The notes under the pieces: model-generated
Told to the model about the DNA's origin: nothing
The model's database searches: none
The model's input: the letters and a program-made list of their open reading frames with translations, nothing else
Translations under genes and position numbers: made by a program
From: Mycobacterium paraffinicum
GTDB taxonomy: Bacteria; Actinomycetota; Actinomycetes; Mycobacteriales; Mycobacteriaceae
Length of the DNA stretch: 64,000 bases
Assembly: GCF_001907675.1 (NCBI RefSeq)
Contig: NZ_MPNT01000026.1
Location: forward strand, 14,946 to 78,945
Direction: 5' to 3'
Part shown: positions 32,424-41,554 of the stretch, in pieces
How the letters are laid out: the number at the start of each line of letters is the position of its first letter
Numbering within the stretch: the stretch's first letter is position 1

Positions 32424-32924
32424 TCAGACCCCGCGCAGATAGCGTTTGGCGATGACGCGCTGAGCCACCGACACCACGGGCCGGGCGGCCTTGCTCCACC
32501 AGGTCGCGGGCCGCGAGAACGCCGTCACCTCAGCGAACACCGCGTCAGAAGCGGGGTCACGCCGGACGACGAAACGTTCCTCACCGGACTCGGGATGTCC
32601 AGGCAACGTGCCGTAGGCGAATCCGCGGATGTCGGGCTCGTCGATGACATACACCACCCGGCACGGCGCGGGCAGAAAACCCATGCGCACCAACACAACT
32701 GTGCCGACCTCGGCAACCTCGGAGCTGGCCCGCACCCGCAGGCGGGCCCCGTGCTGCATGCCCCAGCGCATGACGGCGTCGGCGGCGCGCTCGAAGCGCT
32801 GCTGCCCGGTGCCGATCTGTTTCTCCGTGTGCAGGTGGCCGTATCCCGCGGGCAACGCGCCGGACGCCGTCGCCCCCACCTCGGGGTAGGTCAACGGCAG
32901 TTCCTCGAGCGCCCCTAAGTCCAC
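32424..32924 (-). CDS. DUF1990-family protein
   Basis: A 166-residue protein of the DUF1990 family. Recognisable are LTYPEVGAT near the N-terminus, YGHLHTEKQIGTG (about 29-41), the central WGMQHGARLRV, and the late FAYGTLPGHPESGEERFVV segment with EVTAFSRPATW near the end. The function is unknown. GTG 32924 gives the family length; the frame is open further upstream but would overlap the divergent aldo/keto reductase gene. Confidence 0.85.
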   Translation of the reverse strand: MDLGALEELPLTYPEVGATASGALPAGYGHLHTEKQIGTGQQRFERAADAVMRWGMQHGARLRVRASSEVAEVGTVVLVRMGFLPAPCRVVYVIDEPDIRGFAYGTLPGHPESGEERFVVRRDPASDAVFAEVTAFSRPATWWSKAARPVVSVAQRVIAKRYLRGV

Positions 32925-32967
32925 CCGCCCAGCTTGCCACGCCGAGATGCGGGCCAGATGTCCGGCG

Positions 32968-32973
32968 TACGGT
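32968..32973 (+). promoter_or_regulatory. -10 hexamer of a leaderless aldo/keto reductase transcript
   Basis: TACGGT ends 7 nt before the GTG at 32981 and no ribosome-binding site precedes that start. The same hexamer precedes the thioesterase start at 33886 by 6 nt. Confidence 0.45.
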
Positions 32974-32980
32974 CGTAAAA

Positions 32981-33865
32981 GTGACCGCACAAAACTCCGA
33001 AACCGTTGCACAAGCGTCCGGAACCTTCACGCTCGGCGGCGACCTGACCATCAACCGATTGGGCTTCGGCGCGATGCGCCTGACCGGCAAAGGCGTGTGG
33101 GGCCCGCCCGCGGACCGCGACGAAGCGGTCCGCGTGTTGCGGCGCGCCGTCGAACTCGGCGTGAACTTCATCGACACTGCGGACTCCTACGGGCCCTACA
33201 TCGCCGAGGAAATCATCCGCGAGGCGCTGCACCCCTACGACGGGTTGGTCATCGCCACCAAGGCGGGGCTGCTACGCACCGGACCCGACATCTGGATCCC
33301 GCTGGGCAACCCGAGCTATCTGCGGCAGGAATGCGAGATGAGCCTGCGCCGCCTCGGCGTCGACACGATCGACCTGTTCCAGCTGCACCGCATCGACCGC
33401 GACTTCCCGCTGGCCGACCAGGTGGGCGAGCTGCAGGCGCTGAAGAACGAGGGCAAGATCCGCCACATCGGCCTGTCCGAGGTCAACGTCGATCAGCTCA
33501 CGGAGGCCCAGCGGATCACCGAGATCGTTTCGGTGCAGAACATGTACAACCTCTCGGCCCGAGGGGCCGAGCCGCTGGTGGAGGCCGCGACCAGCCAGGG
33601 CATCGGCTTCATCCCGTGGTTCCCGCTGGCGGCCGGGCCGCTGGCCGCTCCCGACGGCCCGCTGCAGCGCATCGCCGCCGAGCACCATGCGAGCGCGTCC
33701 CAACTGGCGCTGGCCTGGCTGCTGAAACGGTCGCCGGTGATGCTGCCGATCCCGGGCACGTCCAAGGTGGCGCACCTGGAGGAGAACGTCGCCGCGGCCC
33801 GGATCGAGCTGAGCGACGACGAGTTCGAGGCGCTGTCGACCGCCGGAGGTCAGAAGACCGTCTGA
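32981..33865 (+). CDS. Aldo/keto reductase
   Basis: A 294-residue NADPH-dependent aldo/keto reductase (TIM barrel). The catalytic residues are visible: Asp in FIDTADSYG, Tyr in the same motif, Lys in VIATKAG and His in LFQLHRIDRD. The cofactor-binding end IPGTSKVAHLEENV is typical. It resembles the Rv2298-type oxidoreductases; the substrate is unknown. Probable leaderless GTG start. Confidence 0.9.
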   Translation: MTAQNSETVAQASGTFTLGGDLTINRLGFGAMRLTGKGVWGPPADRDEAVRVLRRAVELGVNFIDTADSYGPYIAEEIIREALHPYDGLVIATKAGLLRTGPDIWIPLGNPSYLRQECEMSLRRLGVDTIDLFQLHRIDRDFPLADQVGELQALKNEGKIRHIGLSEVNVDQLTEAQRITEIVSVQNMYNLSARGAEPLVEAATSQGIGFIPWFPLAAGPLAAPDGPLQRIAAEHHASASQLALAWLLKRSPVMLPIPGTSKVAHLEENVAAARIELSDDEFEALSTAGGQKTV

Positions 33866-33885
33866 CCACCGGATACGGTGTCCCG

Positions 33886-34509
33886 GTGATCAGCGGACAC
33901 GACCGGCACCCCGGCGGCGGGTTCAACCCGCCCGAACCGACGACCAAGGGCGGCCCCGACTACGGCCGGTTCATCGACGCCGTGCGCAAGCTGCAGGACC
34001 ATGCCCGGGCCGTGGACGCCCCCGACGAGGTCATCAGCGAGGCGGCGAATCAGCTGGAGAAGCTGTCGGCGCTGCTCGCCCCGTACGACGCCGACGAGTG
34101 GGCGGCACCCTCGGGCCGCCGCATGGACCTGCCGATGCGCGGCAACGTCCTGACGGTTCCGATGTCTGCCCGCAAGGGTGACGACGGCCGCGTGCACGGC
34201 TGGGCGCGTTTCGCCCGGTTCCATCTGGGGCGCAACGGCGCGGTGCACGGCGGCTCACTCGGCATGCTGTTCGACACCGTGCTCGGCCTGACGGCGGTCC
34301 TTCTCACCGGGAGTCGGCGGCAGCGCACCGCCTACCTCAAGATCGATTACCGCAACATCGTGCCCATCGAAAAGGAATTGCAGTTCGACGCCGGGGTGGA
34401 CAGGGTGGATGGGCGCAAGATCTTCGTCTCCGGCCGGCTGACCGACGGCGACACGCTGCTCACTGAAGCCGACGCCCTGTTCGTGCGGCTCAAGCCCGGC
34501 CAGCCCTGA
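33886..34509 (+). CDS. Hotdog-fold thioesterase (PaaI-like)
   Basis: A 207-residue protein with a polar N-terminal extension (about 85 residues) and a C-terminal hotdog domain. In the domain GAVHGGSLGMLFDTVLG marks the active-site helix and YLKIDYRNIVPIEKEL the following strand. It probably hydrolyses acyl-CoA thioesters. The GTG has TACGGT 6 nt upstream (33874-33879) and no ribosome-binding site, so it may have its own leaderless promoter 20 bp after the reductase gene. Confidence 0.82.
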   Translation: MISGHDRHPGGGFNPPEPTTKGGPDYGRFIDAVRKLQDHARAVDAPDEVISEAANQLEKLSALLAPYDADEWAAPSGRRMDLPMRGNVLTVPMSARKGDDGRVHGWARFARFHLGRNGAVHGGSLGMLFDTVLGLTAVLLTGSRRQRTAYLKIDYRNIVPIEKELQFDAGVDRVDGRKIFVSGRLTDGDTLLTEADALFVRLKPGQP

Positions 34510-34515
34510 GTCGAG

Positions 34516-36183
34516 TCAGAGCCGGCTGGTCGGCAGCGTCACCTCTTCGTGGTCGAGTTCGCGTTCGAGCACCCGAAGGCTCCGATCGGGCAGCATGCCG
34601 GCGTCACGCCAGCGCACCAGTTCGTCGCGCTCGGCATCGATGGCCGCCCGCCGGATCGCCACGGCCGCCTCGTATTCGGGGTGCTCGGGTAAGTCGTCGG
34701 AATCCGACAGGAGATCGAGCCGGCGTTGGTACCGCTCAAGCCGGGCGCACAACTGCCTCCGCACTGCGTCGATCGCCCTTGCGTCGGCTTCGCTGCCATG
34801 ACCCAGCTCGTTGAGGGCGTCGAGGGCCGCGCGAACGGCGGCCGTGCGCGCCCGATTACGGAGGCGCACTTCGTCGACGGCCTTCGCGTGAACGCCCAGA
34901 GCGCGCACGACCGGGCCGAACGTGCTGCCCTGCCCGATCAGCGTCACCAGGACGACCACCAGGGTGCAGAACAGCAAGAGATCCCGGACGGGAAACCGTG
35001 CGCCGCTGTCGGTCGTGAAGGGCACGGCGAAGATGGCGGCGAGGCTGACGACGCCGCGGGTGCCGGCCCAACTCAGCACGAAAATCTCACGGCCACTGAG
35101 CCTCTCCGCGTTGCGGTCGCGCCCGGGATTGGGTTGGGCCGGATCATCATCATCATCGTCGTCGTCATCGCCGGTCCCCGTGACGTTGCCGAGCCGGGTA
35201 TGCAGAGACCGCGGCAGCGACTGGGTGAGCAGCAGCCACAGCGGCCGCACCAACAGCACCGCCGCGGTGGTCACGGTGGTCGCCACGACGATGGTCGACA
35301 CCGGGTAGCCGCGCAGGCCGTCGAGGATGACCGGAAACTGCTGACCGATCAACAGGAAGACGAGGCCCTCGAGAAGGAAGTTGGCCAGCCGCCACACGGC
35401 CCGGGTCTGCAACCGGCTCGCGCCCGACTCCGAGCGGGGTGAGTCGTGTCCGACGACCAATCCGCACACGACGACCGCCAGCACACCCGACGCGTGCACC
35501 TGTTCGGCCGCGAGATAGGCCAGGAACGGCGTGGCCAGCGAGATCGCGTTGGCCGTCATCACGTCGTGCGGGAACCGCCGCAACAGGCGCCGACACCAAG
35601 CGAAGGCCAGCCCGATGACCAGACCGCCCACCGCGGCCAGGGCGAACTCCCGGACCGCAAACGGGAACGAGAAGTCCGCGCCCCTGGCCACCGTGATGGC
35701 CACCGACAACGTGGTGAGCGCAGTCGCGTCGTTGAGCAGCCCCTCGCCTTCGATGAGCGTGACGATGTTGAGCGGCAGACCGACCTTACGGGCGACCGCG
35801 AGCGCGGCCACGGGATCGGTGGGTGCCACCGCCGCGCCGAGCACCGCACCCGCCGCGAGCGTCGCACCGGTGACGAGCAGGGCGAAGGCGGCGCCGACCG
35901 AAGCCGCGGTCAGTAGAACGAGGATGACCGACAGGCTGATGACCGTGCGCAGGTTGCGGCGGATCCCGACCAGCGACGACTCCAGGGCCGCGTTGTACAG
36001 CAGAGGCGGCAATATGCAGGTCATCACGATGTCGGGCCGCAGGCCGACGTTCGGCCCCGGCAGCAGCCCGTAACCGATACCGACGAGGGTGAGCAGCCCC
36101 GCGCTGGGGAGTCCGGTGCGGTCGCTGACCCAGTTCGTCACCACGATGGCGCCGACAGCGGCGAGCAGCAATGCCAAAGCCAT
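34516..36183 (-). CDS. Na+/H+ antiporter of the CPA1 family
   Basis: A 555-residue cation/proton antiporter with about twelve membrane helices. The ion-binding region APTDPVAALAVA (about 100-111) and EGEGLLNDATAL (about 125-136) are the conserved CPA1 motifs, and SWAGTRGVVSLAA lies in a later helix. A run of nine Asp residues stands in a cytoplasmic loop (about 340-348), encoded by GAT/GAC triplets. A long C-terminal helical domain follows the last membrane helix. ATG 36183 is chosen; a GTG four codons earlier (36195) is possible. Confidence 0.9.
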   Translation of the reverse strand: MALALLLAAVGAIVVTNWVSDRTGLPSAGLLTLVGIGYGLLPGPNVGLRPDIVMTCILPPLLYNAALESSLVGIRRNLRTVISLSVILVLLTAASVGAAFALLVTGATLAAGAVLGAAVAPTDPVAALAVARKVGLPLNIVTLIEGEGLLNDATALTTLSVAITVARGADFSFPFAVREFALAAVGGLVIGLAFAWCRRLLRRFPHDVMTANAISLATPFLAYLAAEQVHASGVLAVVVCGLVVGHDSPRSESGASRLQTRAVWRLANFLLEGLVFLLIGQQFPVILDGLRGYPVSTIVVATTVTTAAVLLVRPLWLLLTQSLPRSLHTRLGNVTGTGDDDDDDDDDPAQPNPGRDRNAERLSGREIFVLSWAGTRGVVSLAAIFAVPFTTDSGARFPVRDLLLFCTLVVVLVTLIGQGSTFGPVVRALGVHAKAVDEVRLRNRARTAAVRAALDALNELGHGSEADARAIDAVRRQLCARLERYQRRLDLLSDSDDLPEHPEYEAAVAIRRAAIDAERDELVRWRDAGMLPDRSLRVLERELDHEEVTLPTSRL

Positions 36184-36292
36184 CTGCGCCCCCACCGTCC
36201 CATTCTGCCGACAATTCGCTGCGGGCGCCGTCGCTGCGCTGCCGGGCCGGGCGGACCTCGACCCGACGGCGGGGCGCTGGAAGTCGGTCGGC

Positions 36293-37144
36293 CTAGGCGT
36301 TCTGCCCGATCGAGATTCGCTCGGCCAACTTGTCGAGCTCCCCGGTGACTTGTGAATCGTCACCGTCCGGCAGCAGGAACAGGCACCGGTCGATCCCGGC
36401 GGACGCGTACTTTTCGGCCATGCCCTGGTCCGGCGATGCGGCGAAGAGGCTGATCGGAATCCGGGCTCGCCCCGCATCGGCGGCGCGCTGCTGCAATCGG
36501 GCCGCGCGCTCGGCGAACTCGTCCAGATTTTCCGGCGTGACGTCCTGCGCCAGCCAACCGTCGCCGAACGAAATGATGCGGTCCTCCACGGTGGGGCCCA
36601 TCCCGCCGACCAGCACCGGCAGGGGGGATTGGACCGGCTTGGGGTAGGACCAGATCGGGTCGAAATTGACGAACTCGCCGTGGTATTCCGCCTCGTCGTT
36701 GGTCCAGATCTGCCGCATCGCCTCGACCCGTTCGCGCATCACGGACATCCGGACGCGAGGGTCGGTGCCGTGGTTGGCCATCTCTTCGCGGTTCCATCCC
36801 GCTCCCACCCCGAAGAGGAAACGACCGAGGGAAAGGCGGTCAACACTGGCCACCTCCTTGGCCGTCGTGATGGGGTCTCGCTCCACCACCAGACACACCC
36901 CGGTGCCGATCTTCAAGCGGCTCGTCGCCGCCGCCGCGGCGGTGCACGCGACGAACGGGTCGTACGTGTGCACGTACATCCTGGGCAATTCGCCACCCCC
37001 GGGGTAGGGCGACTTCCTGCTGGTCGGGATGTGGGTGTGCTCGCAGAACAACAGCGACTCGAAACCGCGTTCTTCGCCCGCTGCTGCGAGTTCGTCCGGC
37101 CGCATACCGTAGTCCGTCGGGAAATAGCACAAACCGAATTGCAT
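36293..37144 (-). CDS. LLM-class F420-dependent oxidoreductase
   Basis: A 283-residue luciferase-like monooxygenase-family protein, probably using coenzyme F420. It has the N-terminal MQFGLCYFPTDYGMRPDELAA, LLFCEHTHIP, the GTGVCLVVERDPITTAKEVASVDRLSLGRFLFGVGAGWN cofactor region (in pieces), and LPVLVGGMGPTVEDR. Mycobacterial enzymes of this class reduce or oxidise diverse lipophilic compounds. The ATG at 37144 follows GGGAGG by about 8 nt; the open frame upstream is not supported. Confidence 0.88.
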   Translation of the reverse strand: MQFGLCYFPTDYGMRPDELAAAGEERGFESLLFCEHTHIPTSRKSPYPGGGELPRMYVHTYDPFVACTAAAAATSRLKIGTGVCLVVERDPITTAKEVASVDRLSLGRFLFGVGAGWNREEMANHGTDPRVRMSVMRERVEAMRQIWTNDEAEYHGEFVNFDPIWSYPKPVQSPLPVLVGGMGPTVEDRIISFGDGWLAQDVTPENLDEFAERAARLQQRAADAGRARIPISLFAASPDQGMAEKYASAGIDRCLFLLPDGDDSQVTGELDKLAERISIGQNA

Positions 37145-37323
37145 AGGGTGGCCTCCCTGCCTCACGCGGTACCAAGCGACGACTTCGCTCGATCGAGCGG
37201 TCACCGTGGGCTACCCGGAGGGCGTGACGAAAAACGGGAAGCCAAGACCGGATCCGGAGAACCGTTCGCACGTCGGCGCAAGCGCGCTACTCGACGGCCC
37301 TGCTCGGCCGTGAGACGCCCCGA

Positions 37324-37329
37324 TAGCAT
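37324..37329 (+). promoter_or_regulatory. -10 hexamer candidate for thrS
   Basis: TAGCAT lies 35 bp upstream of the thrS ATG, and AGGAG (37350-37354) precedes the ATG by 10 nt. The short leader leaves no space for a T-box. Confidence 0.4.
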
Positions 37330-37364
37330 GGTCGTCGACCCACCGACCTAGGAGAACCCACGCG

Positions 37365-39419
37365 ATGAGCGCCCCCGCAAACCCGTCCCCAGCAGGCCCT
37401 ATCCGGGTGCCCGCCGGGACCACCGCCGCGGCCGCGGTGCGGGAGGCGGGGCTGCCGGGCCGCGGGGCACCCGACGCGGTCGTCGTGGTGCGCGACGCCG
37501 ACGGCAAGCTGCGCGACCTGAGCTGGACGCCCGGAGTCGATACCGAGGTCGTCCCGGTCGCGGCCAACACCGACGAGGGGCGCAGCGTCATCCGGCATTC
37601 GGCCGCGCACGTGCTGGCTCAGGCCGTCCAGGGCATGTTTCCGCAAGCGAAGCTGGGAATCGGGCCGCCCATCACCGACGGCTTCTACTACGACTTCGAC
37701 GTGGCGGAGCCGTTCACCCCCGAGGACCTGGCCGCGCTGGAAAAGCGGATGCGCCAGATCGTCAAGGAGGGGCAGCTGTTCGAGCGGCGCGTCTACGAAT
37801 CCAAGGACCAGGCGCGCTCGGAGTTGGCCGACGAGCCCTACAAGCTGGAACTCGTCGACGACAAGTCCGGCGACCCCGACATCATGGAGGTCGGCGGTGA
37901 CGAGCTCACCGCCTACGACAACCTCAACCCCCGCAGCCGGGAACGTGTTTGGGGCGACCTGTGTCGCGGCCCGCACATCCCGACCACCAGGCACATCCCG
38001 GCGTTCAAGCTGACCCGCAGCTCCGCCGCGTATTGGCGCGGGGATCAGAAGAACGCGAGCCTGCAACGCATCTACGGCACCGCGTGGGAATCGCAGGACG
38101 CGCTGGACCGCCACCTCGAGCTGCTCGCCGAAGCGCAGCGGCGCGACCACCGCAAGCTGGGCGCCGAGCTGGACCTGTTCAGCTTCCCCGACGAAATCGG
38201 TTCGGGGCTGGCGGTTTTCCACCCCAAGGGCGGCGTGGTGCGCAGGGAGCTGGAGGAGTACTCGCGGCGCAAGCACATCGAGGCCGGGTACGAGTTTGTC
38301 AACACCCCGCACATCACCAAGGCGCAGCTGTTCCACACCTCCGGCCACCTGGACTGGTACGCCGACGGAATGTTCCCGCCGATGCACCTCGACGCCGAAC
38401 TGGGCGACGACGGAGCGGTGCGCAAGCCGGGGCAGGACTACTACCTCAAGCCGATGAATTGCCCGATGCACACGTTGATCTTCCGGTCGCGGGGGCGGTC
38501 GTATCGCGAACTTCCGTTGCGGCTCTTCGAATTCGGCACCGTCTACCGCTACGAGAAGTCCGGTGTGGTGCACGGGCTGACGCGGGCGCGCGGATTCACC
38601 ATGGACGACTCACACATCTTCTGCACGCGCGACCAGCTGCACGGCGAACTGGCGTCGCTGCTGCGGTTCGTGCTCGAGCTGCTGGGCGACTACGGCCTGG
38701 AGGACTTCTATCTGGAGCTGTCCACCAAGGACCCGGAGAAGTTCGTCGGCACCGACGAGATGTGGGAGCAGGCCACCAACTCCCTGGCCGAGGTGGCGGC
38801 CGAGTCGGGCCTGGAACTGGTTCCCGACCCCGGCGGCGCGGCGTTCTACGGCCCGAAGATTTCCGTGCAGGCCCGCGACGCCCTGGGCCGCAGCTGGCAG
38901 ATGTCGACCATCCAGGTGGACTTCAACTTCCCGGAGCGCTTCGAGCTGGAGTACACCGCCCCGGACGGAACCCGGCAGCGGCCGGTGATGATCCACCGTG
39001 CCCTGTTCGGGTCGATCGAGCGGTTCTTCGGCATCCTCACCGAGCACTACGCGGGGGCGTTCCCGGCGTGGCTGGCGCCCGTGCAGGTGGTCGGGATACC
39101 CGTCGCCGACGAACACGTTTCCTATCTGGAAAGCGTTGCGGCGCAGCTGAAATCGCGCGGCGTGCGGGTGGAGGTGGACGGCAGCGACGACCGGATGGCC
39201 AAGAAGATCGTCCATCACACGGCGCAAAAGGTGCCGTTCATGTTGCTGGCGGGGGACCGCGACGTCCAGTCAAAGGCGGTGAGCTTCCGTTTCGGGGACC
39301 GCACGCAGATCAACGGTGTGCCCCGCGACAGCGCCGTCGACGCCATCGTGGCGTGGATCGCCGAACGCGAGAACGCCGCCCCCACAGCCGAACTGGTGAA
39401 GGTGACCGGCGGTGAGTGA
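37365..39419 (+). CDS. thrS: Threonyl-tRNA synthetase
   Basis: A 684-residue class II synthetase. The N-terminal TGS-like domain (about 1-75) is followed by the editing domain with [13 protein letters not shown] (His pair, about 78-90) and the later Cys/His zinc ligands. The catalytic core has the three class II motifs: [43 protein letters not shown] in pieces, and the C-terminal [18 protein letters not shown]. The anticodon-binding domain ends the protein. It heads the operon leading to phosphatidylinositol synthesis and overlaps the HIT-family gene by 8 bp. Confidence 0.97.
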   Translation: MSAPANPSPAGPIRVPAGTTAAAAVREAGLPGRGAPDAVVVVRDADGKLRDLSWTPGVDTEVVPVAANTDEGRSVIRHSAAHVLAQAVQGMFPQAKLGIGPPITDGFYYDFDVAEPFTPEDLAALEKRMRQIVKEGQLFERRVYESKDQARSELADEPYKLELVDDKSGDPDIMEVGGDELTAYDNLNPRSRERVWGDLCRGPHIPTTRHIPAFKLTRSSAAYWRGDQKNASLQRIYGTAWESQDALDRHLELLAEAQRRDHRKLGAELDLFSFPDEIGSGLAVFHPKGGVVRRELEEYSRRKHIEAGYEFVNTPHITKAQLFHTSGHLDWYADGMFPPMHLDAELGDDGAVRKPGQDYYLKPMNCPMHTLIFRSRGRSYRELPLRLFEFGTVYRYEKSGVVHGLTRARGFTMDDSHIFCTRDQLHGELASLLRFVLELLGDYGLEDFYLELSTKDPEKFVGTDEMWEQATNSLAEVAAESGLELVPDPGGAAFYGPKISVQARDALGRSWQMSTIQVDFNFPERFELEYTAPDGTRQRPVMIHRALFGSIERFFGILTEHYAGAFPAWLAPVQVVGIPVADEHVSYLESVAAQLKSRGVRVEVDGSDDRMAKKIVHHTAQKVPFMLLAGDRDVQSKAVSFRFGDRTQINGVPRDSAVDAIVAWIAERENAAPTAELVKVTGGE

Positions 39420-39987
39420 ACCCACGGAACGCACGGAGGACACCATCCTGGACACCGGTGTCGGCGAGAGTGACCACCTGCAACGGCTGTGGACGCCGTA
39501 CCGGATGACCTATCTGGCCGAAGCGCCGATGAAGCGCGACCCCAACTCGTCGGGCAAGACCGAGCAGCCGTTCACCGACATCCCGCGACTGTCGGACGAG
39601 GAAGGCCTGGTGGTCGCCCGCGGCGAACTCGTCTACGCCGTCCTCAACCTCTACCCGTACAACCCGGGGCACCTGATGGTGGTGCCGTATCGGCGGGTCT
39701 CCGAACTCGAGGACCTCACCGACCAGGAGAGCGCGGAGCTGATGGCCTTCATACAGAAGGCCATTCGCGTCATCAAGAACGTGTCGCGACCGCACGGCTT
39801 CAACGTCGGCCTCAACCTCGGCACGTCGGCGGGCGGCTCGCTGGCCGAGCACCTGCACGTGCACGTCGTGCCGCGTTGGGGCGGCGACGCGAACTTCATC
39901 ACCATCATCGGTGGCTCGAAGGTGATCCCGCAGTTGCTGCGCGAAACCCGCCGGCTGCTGGCGGCGGAGTGGGCTAAACAGTCATGA
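39412..39987 (+). CDS. HIT-family Ap4A phosphorylase-like protein (Rv2613c-like)
   Basis: A 191-residue HIT-superfamily protein with [10 protein letters not shown] (about 144-153), the histidine triad; the catalytic His is the middle one of the triad. The M. tuberculosis counterpart Rv2613c is a diadenosine tetraphosphate phosphorylase, and synthetases such as ThrS make Ap4A, giving a link to the gene upstream. GTG start overlapping thrS by 8 bp and ending 4 bp inside pgsA. Confidence 0.9.
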   Translation: MSEPTERTEDTILDTGVGESDHLQRLWTPYRMTYLAEAPMKRDPNSSGKTEQPFTDIPRLSDEEGLVVARGELVYAVLNLYPYNPGHLMVVPYRRVSELEDLTDQESAELMAFIQKAIRVIKNVSRPHGFNVGLNLGTSAGGSLAEHLHVHVVPRWGGDANFITIIGGSKVIPQLLRETRRLLAAEWAKQS

Positions 39988-40616
39988 GCAAGGTGCCGTT
40001 CCTCTCGCGGGCGGCGTTCGCGCGGCTCACCACGCCGACCGCCAAAGCGTGCCTGCGGATGGGCTTGACGCCGGACGTGGTCACCGTGTTGGGCACCACC
40101 GGATCGGTGGCGGGGGCGCTCACGCTGTTCCCGATGGGCAAGTTGTTCGCCGGTGCCTGCGTGGTGTGGTTCTTCGTGCTGTTCGACATGCTCGACGGCG
40201 CCATGGCCCGCGAGCGCGGGGGCGGCACCCGGTTCGGCGCCGTGCTGGACGCCACCTGCGACCGCGTCAGCGACGGCGCGGTGTTCTGCGGCCTGCTGTG
40301 GTGGGTGTCCTTCGGCATGCACGACAAGCTGCTCGCGGTGGCGACCATGGTCTGCCTGGTCACCTCGCAGGTCATCTCCTACATCAAGGCGCGGGCCGAG
40401 GCCAGCGGCCTGCGCGGTGACGGCGGCATCATCGAACGCCCGGAACGGCTGATCATCGTGTTGGTCGGCGCCGGCGTGGCGGACTTCCCGTTCGTCGCCT
40501 GGCCGCCCGCGCTGCCGGTGGCCATGTGGCTGCTGGCGGCGGCCAGCGTGATCACCTGCGTGCAACGCGTGCGCACGGTGTGGGCCTCACCCGGCGCGAC
40601 GGAGCACATGCCGTGA
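39984..40616 (+). CDS. pgsA: Phosphatidylinositol phosphate synthase
   Basis: A 210-residue CDP-alcohol phosphotransferase with several membrane helices. The motif D-x2-D-G-x2-A-R-x8-G-x3-D-x3-D is complete in FDMLDGAMARERGGGTRFGAVLDATCDRVSD (split here into its elements: DMLDGAMAR, GAVLDATCD). In mycobacteria the enzyme condenses CDP-diacylglycerol with inositol-1-phosphate, the base of phosphatidylinositol, PIMs and lipoarabinomannan. ATGA overlaps on both sides couple it with the HIT gene and patA. Confidence 0.93.
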   Translation: MSKVPFLSRAAFARLTTPTAKACLRMGLTPDVVTVLGTTGSVAGALTLFPMGKLFAGACVVWFFVLFDMLDGAMARERGGGTRFGAVLDATCDRVSDGAVFCGLLWWVSFGMHDKLLAVATMVCLVTSQVISYIKARAEASGLRGDGGIIERPERLIIVLVGAGVADFPFVAWPPALPVAMWLLAAASVITCVQRVRTVWASPGATEHMP

Positions 40617-41554
40617 TCCCGGGGCTGGGTTTGATCACCGCGCCGCGGCGCCTGGTGTCCGGGACCGTGAGCGACTGGACGTACGCGGCCGGCTGGATGG
40701 CCGTGCGGGCGATGCCCGAATTCGCGGCGCGCTCGGCGTTCGAGACCGGGGCGCGCTACGCGGCGCGGCGCGGCGGCCCCGAACAGCTGCGCAAGAACCT
40801 GGCCCGGGTGATCGGCGTCACGCCGGCCGAGGTGCCCGGCCACCTGATGCGGGCGTCGCTGGCCTCCTACGGCCGCTACTGGCGGGAGACCTTTCGCCTG
40901 CCGTCGATGGATCTGCGCGCGCTGGCCGGCGAACTCGACGCCGCGTTCCAGGGCGCCGGCAACCTGGACGCAGCGCTGACCACGGGCCGCGGCGCGATCT
41001 GCGCGTTGCCCCACAGCGGCAACTGGGACATGGCCGGGGTGTGGTTCACCCAGACGCGCGGCACCTTCACCACCGTCGCGGAGAGGCTGGAGCCGGACTC
41101 GTTGTACCGGCGCTTCCTCCGCTATCGCGAGAGTCTCGGCTTCGAGGTGCTGGCGCTGTCCGGAGGCGAACGGCCGCCATTCGATGTACTGTGCGATCGA
41201 CTGCGGGCGAACCAACTGGTGTGCCTGATGGCCGATCGCGACCTCACCCGCACCGGTGTGCAGGTCGACTTCTTCGGCGAGGCCACCCGGATGCCGGCCG
41301 GACCGGCGAAGCTGGCGGTCGCGACCGGGGCGGCGTTGCTTCCGGTGCACTGCTGGTTCGACGGCGACGGCTGGGGGTTTCACGTGTTCCCGCCACTGGA
41401 TTGCAGCAGCGGCGACGTCGGCGCCATCACCCAGGCGCTGGCCGACCGGTTCGCGCAGAACATCGCCGCGCACCCCGAAGACTGGCACATGCTGCAACCG
41501 CAGTGGCTGGCCGACCTGTCTGAAGCCAGGCAGGCGCGGCTCAGGGAGACCTGA
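40613..41554 (+). CDS. patA: Phosphatidylinositol mannoside acyltransferase
   Basis: A 313-residue membrane-associated acyltransferase of the LpxL/HtrB-like family, corresponding to Rv2611c, which acylates the mannose of PIM1/PIM2 using palmitoyl-CoA. The catalytic HxxxxD motif is seen in LPHSGNWDMAG (about 124-134). The GTG start overlaps the pgsA stop (GTGA); the open frame further upstream is a shadow of pgsA. Confidence 0.92.
   Translation: MIPGLGLITAPRRLVSGTVSDWTYAAGWMAVRAMPEFAARSAFETGARYAARRGGPEQLRKNLARVIGVTPAEVPGHLMRASLASYGRYWRETFRLPSMDLRALAGELDAAFQGAGNLDAALTTGRGAICALPHSGNWDMAGVWFTQTRGTFTTVAERLEPDSLYRRFLRYRESLGFEVLALSGGERPPFDVLCDRLRANQLVCLMADRDLTRTGVQVDFFGEATRMPAGPAKLAVATGAALLPVHCWFDGDGWGFHVFPPLDCSSGDVGAITQALADRFAQNIAAHPEDWHMLQPQWLADLSEARQARLRET

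Noticed and set aside
37145..37364. T-box riboswitch or other leader RNA before thrS
   Set aside because: I see no T-box sequence or specifier loop, and the probable -10 element leaves a leader of only about 30 nt.
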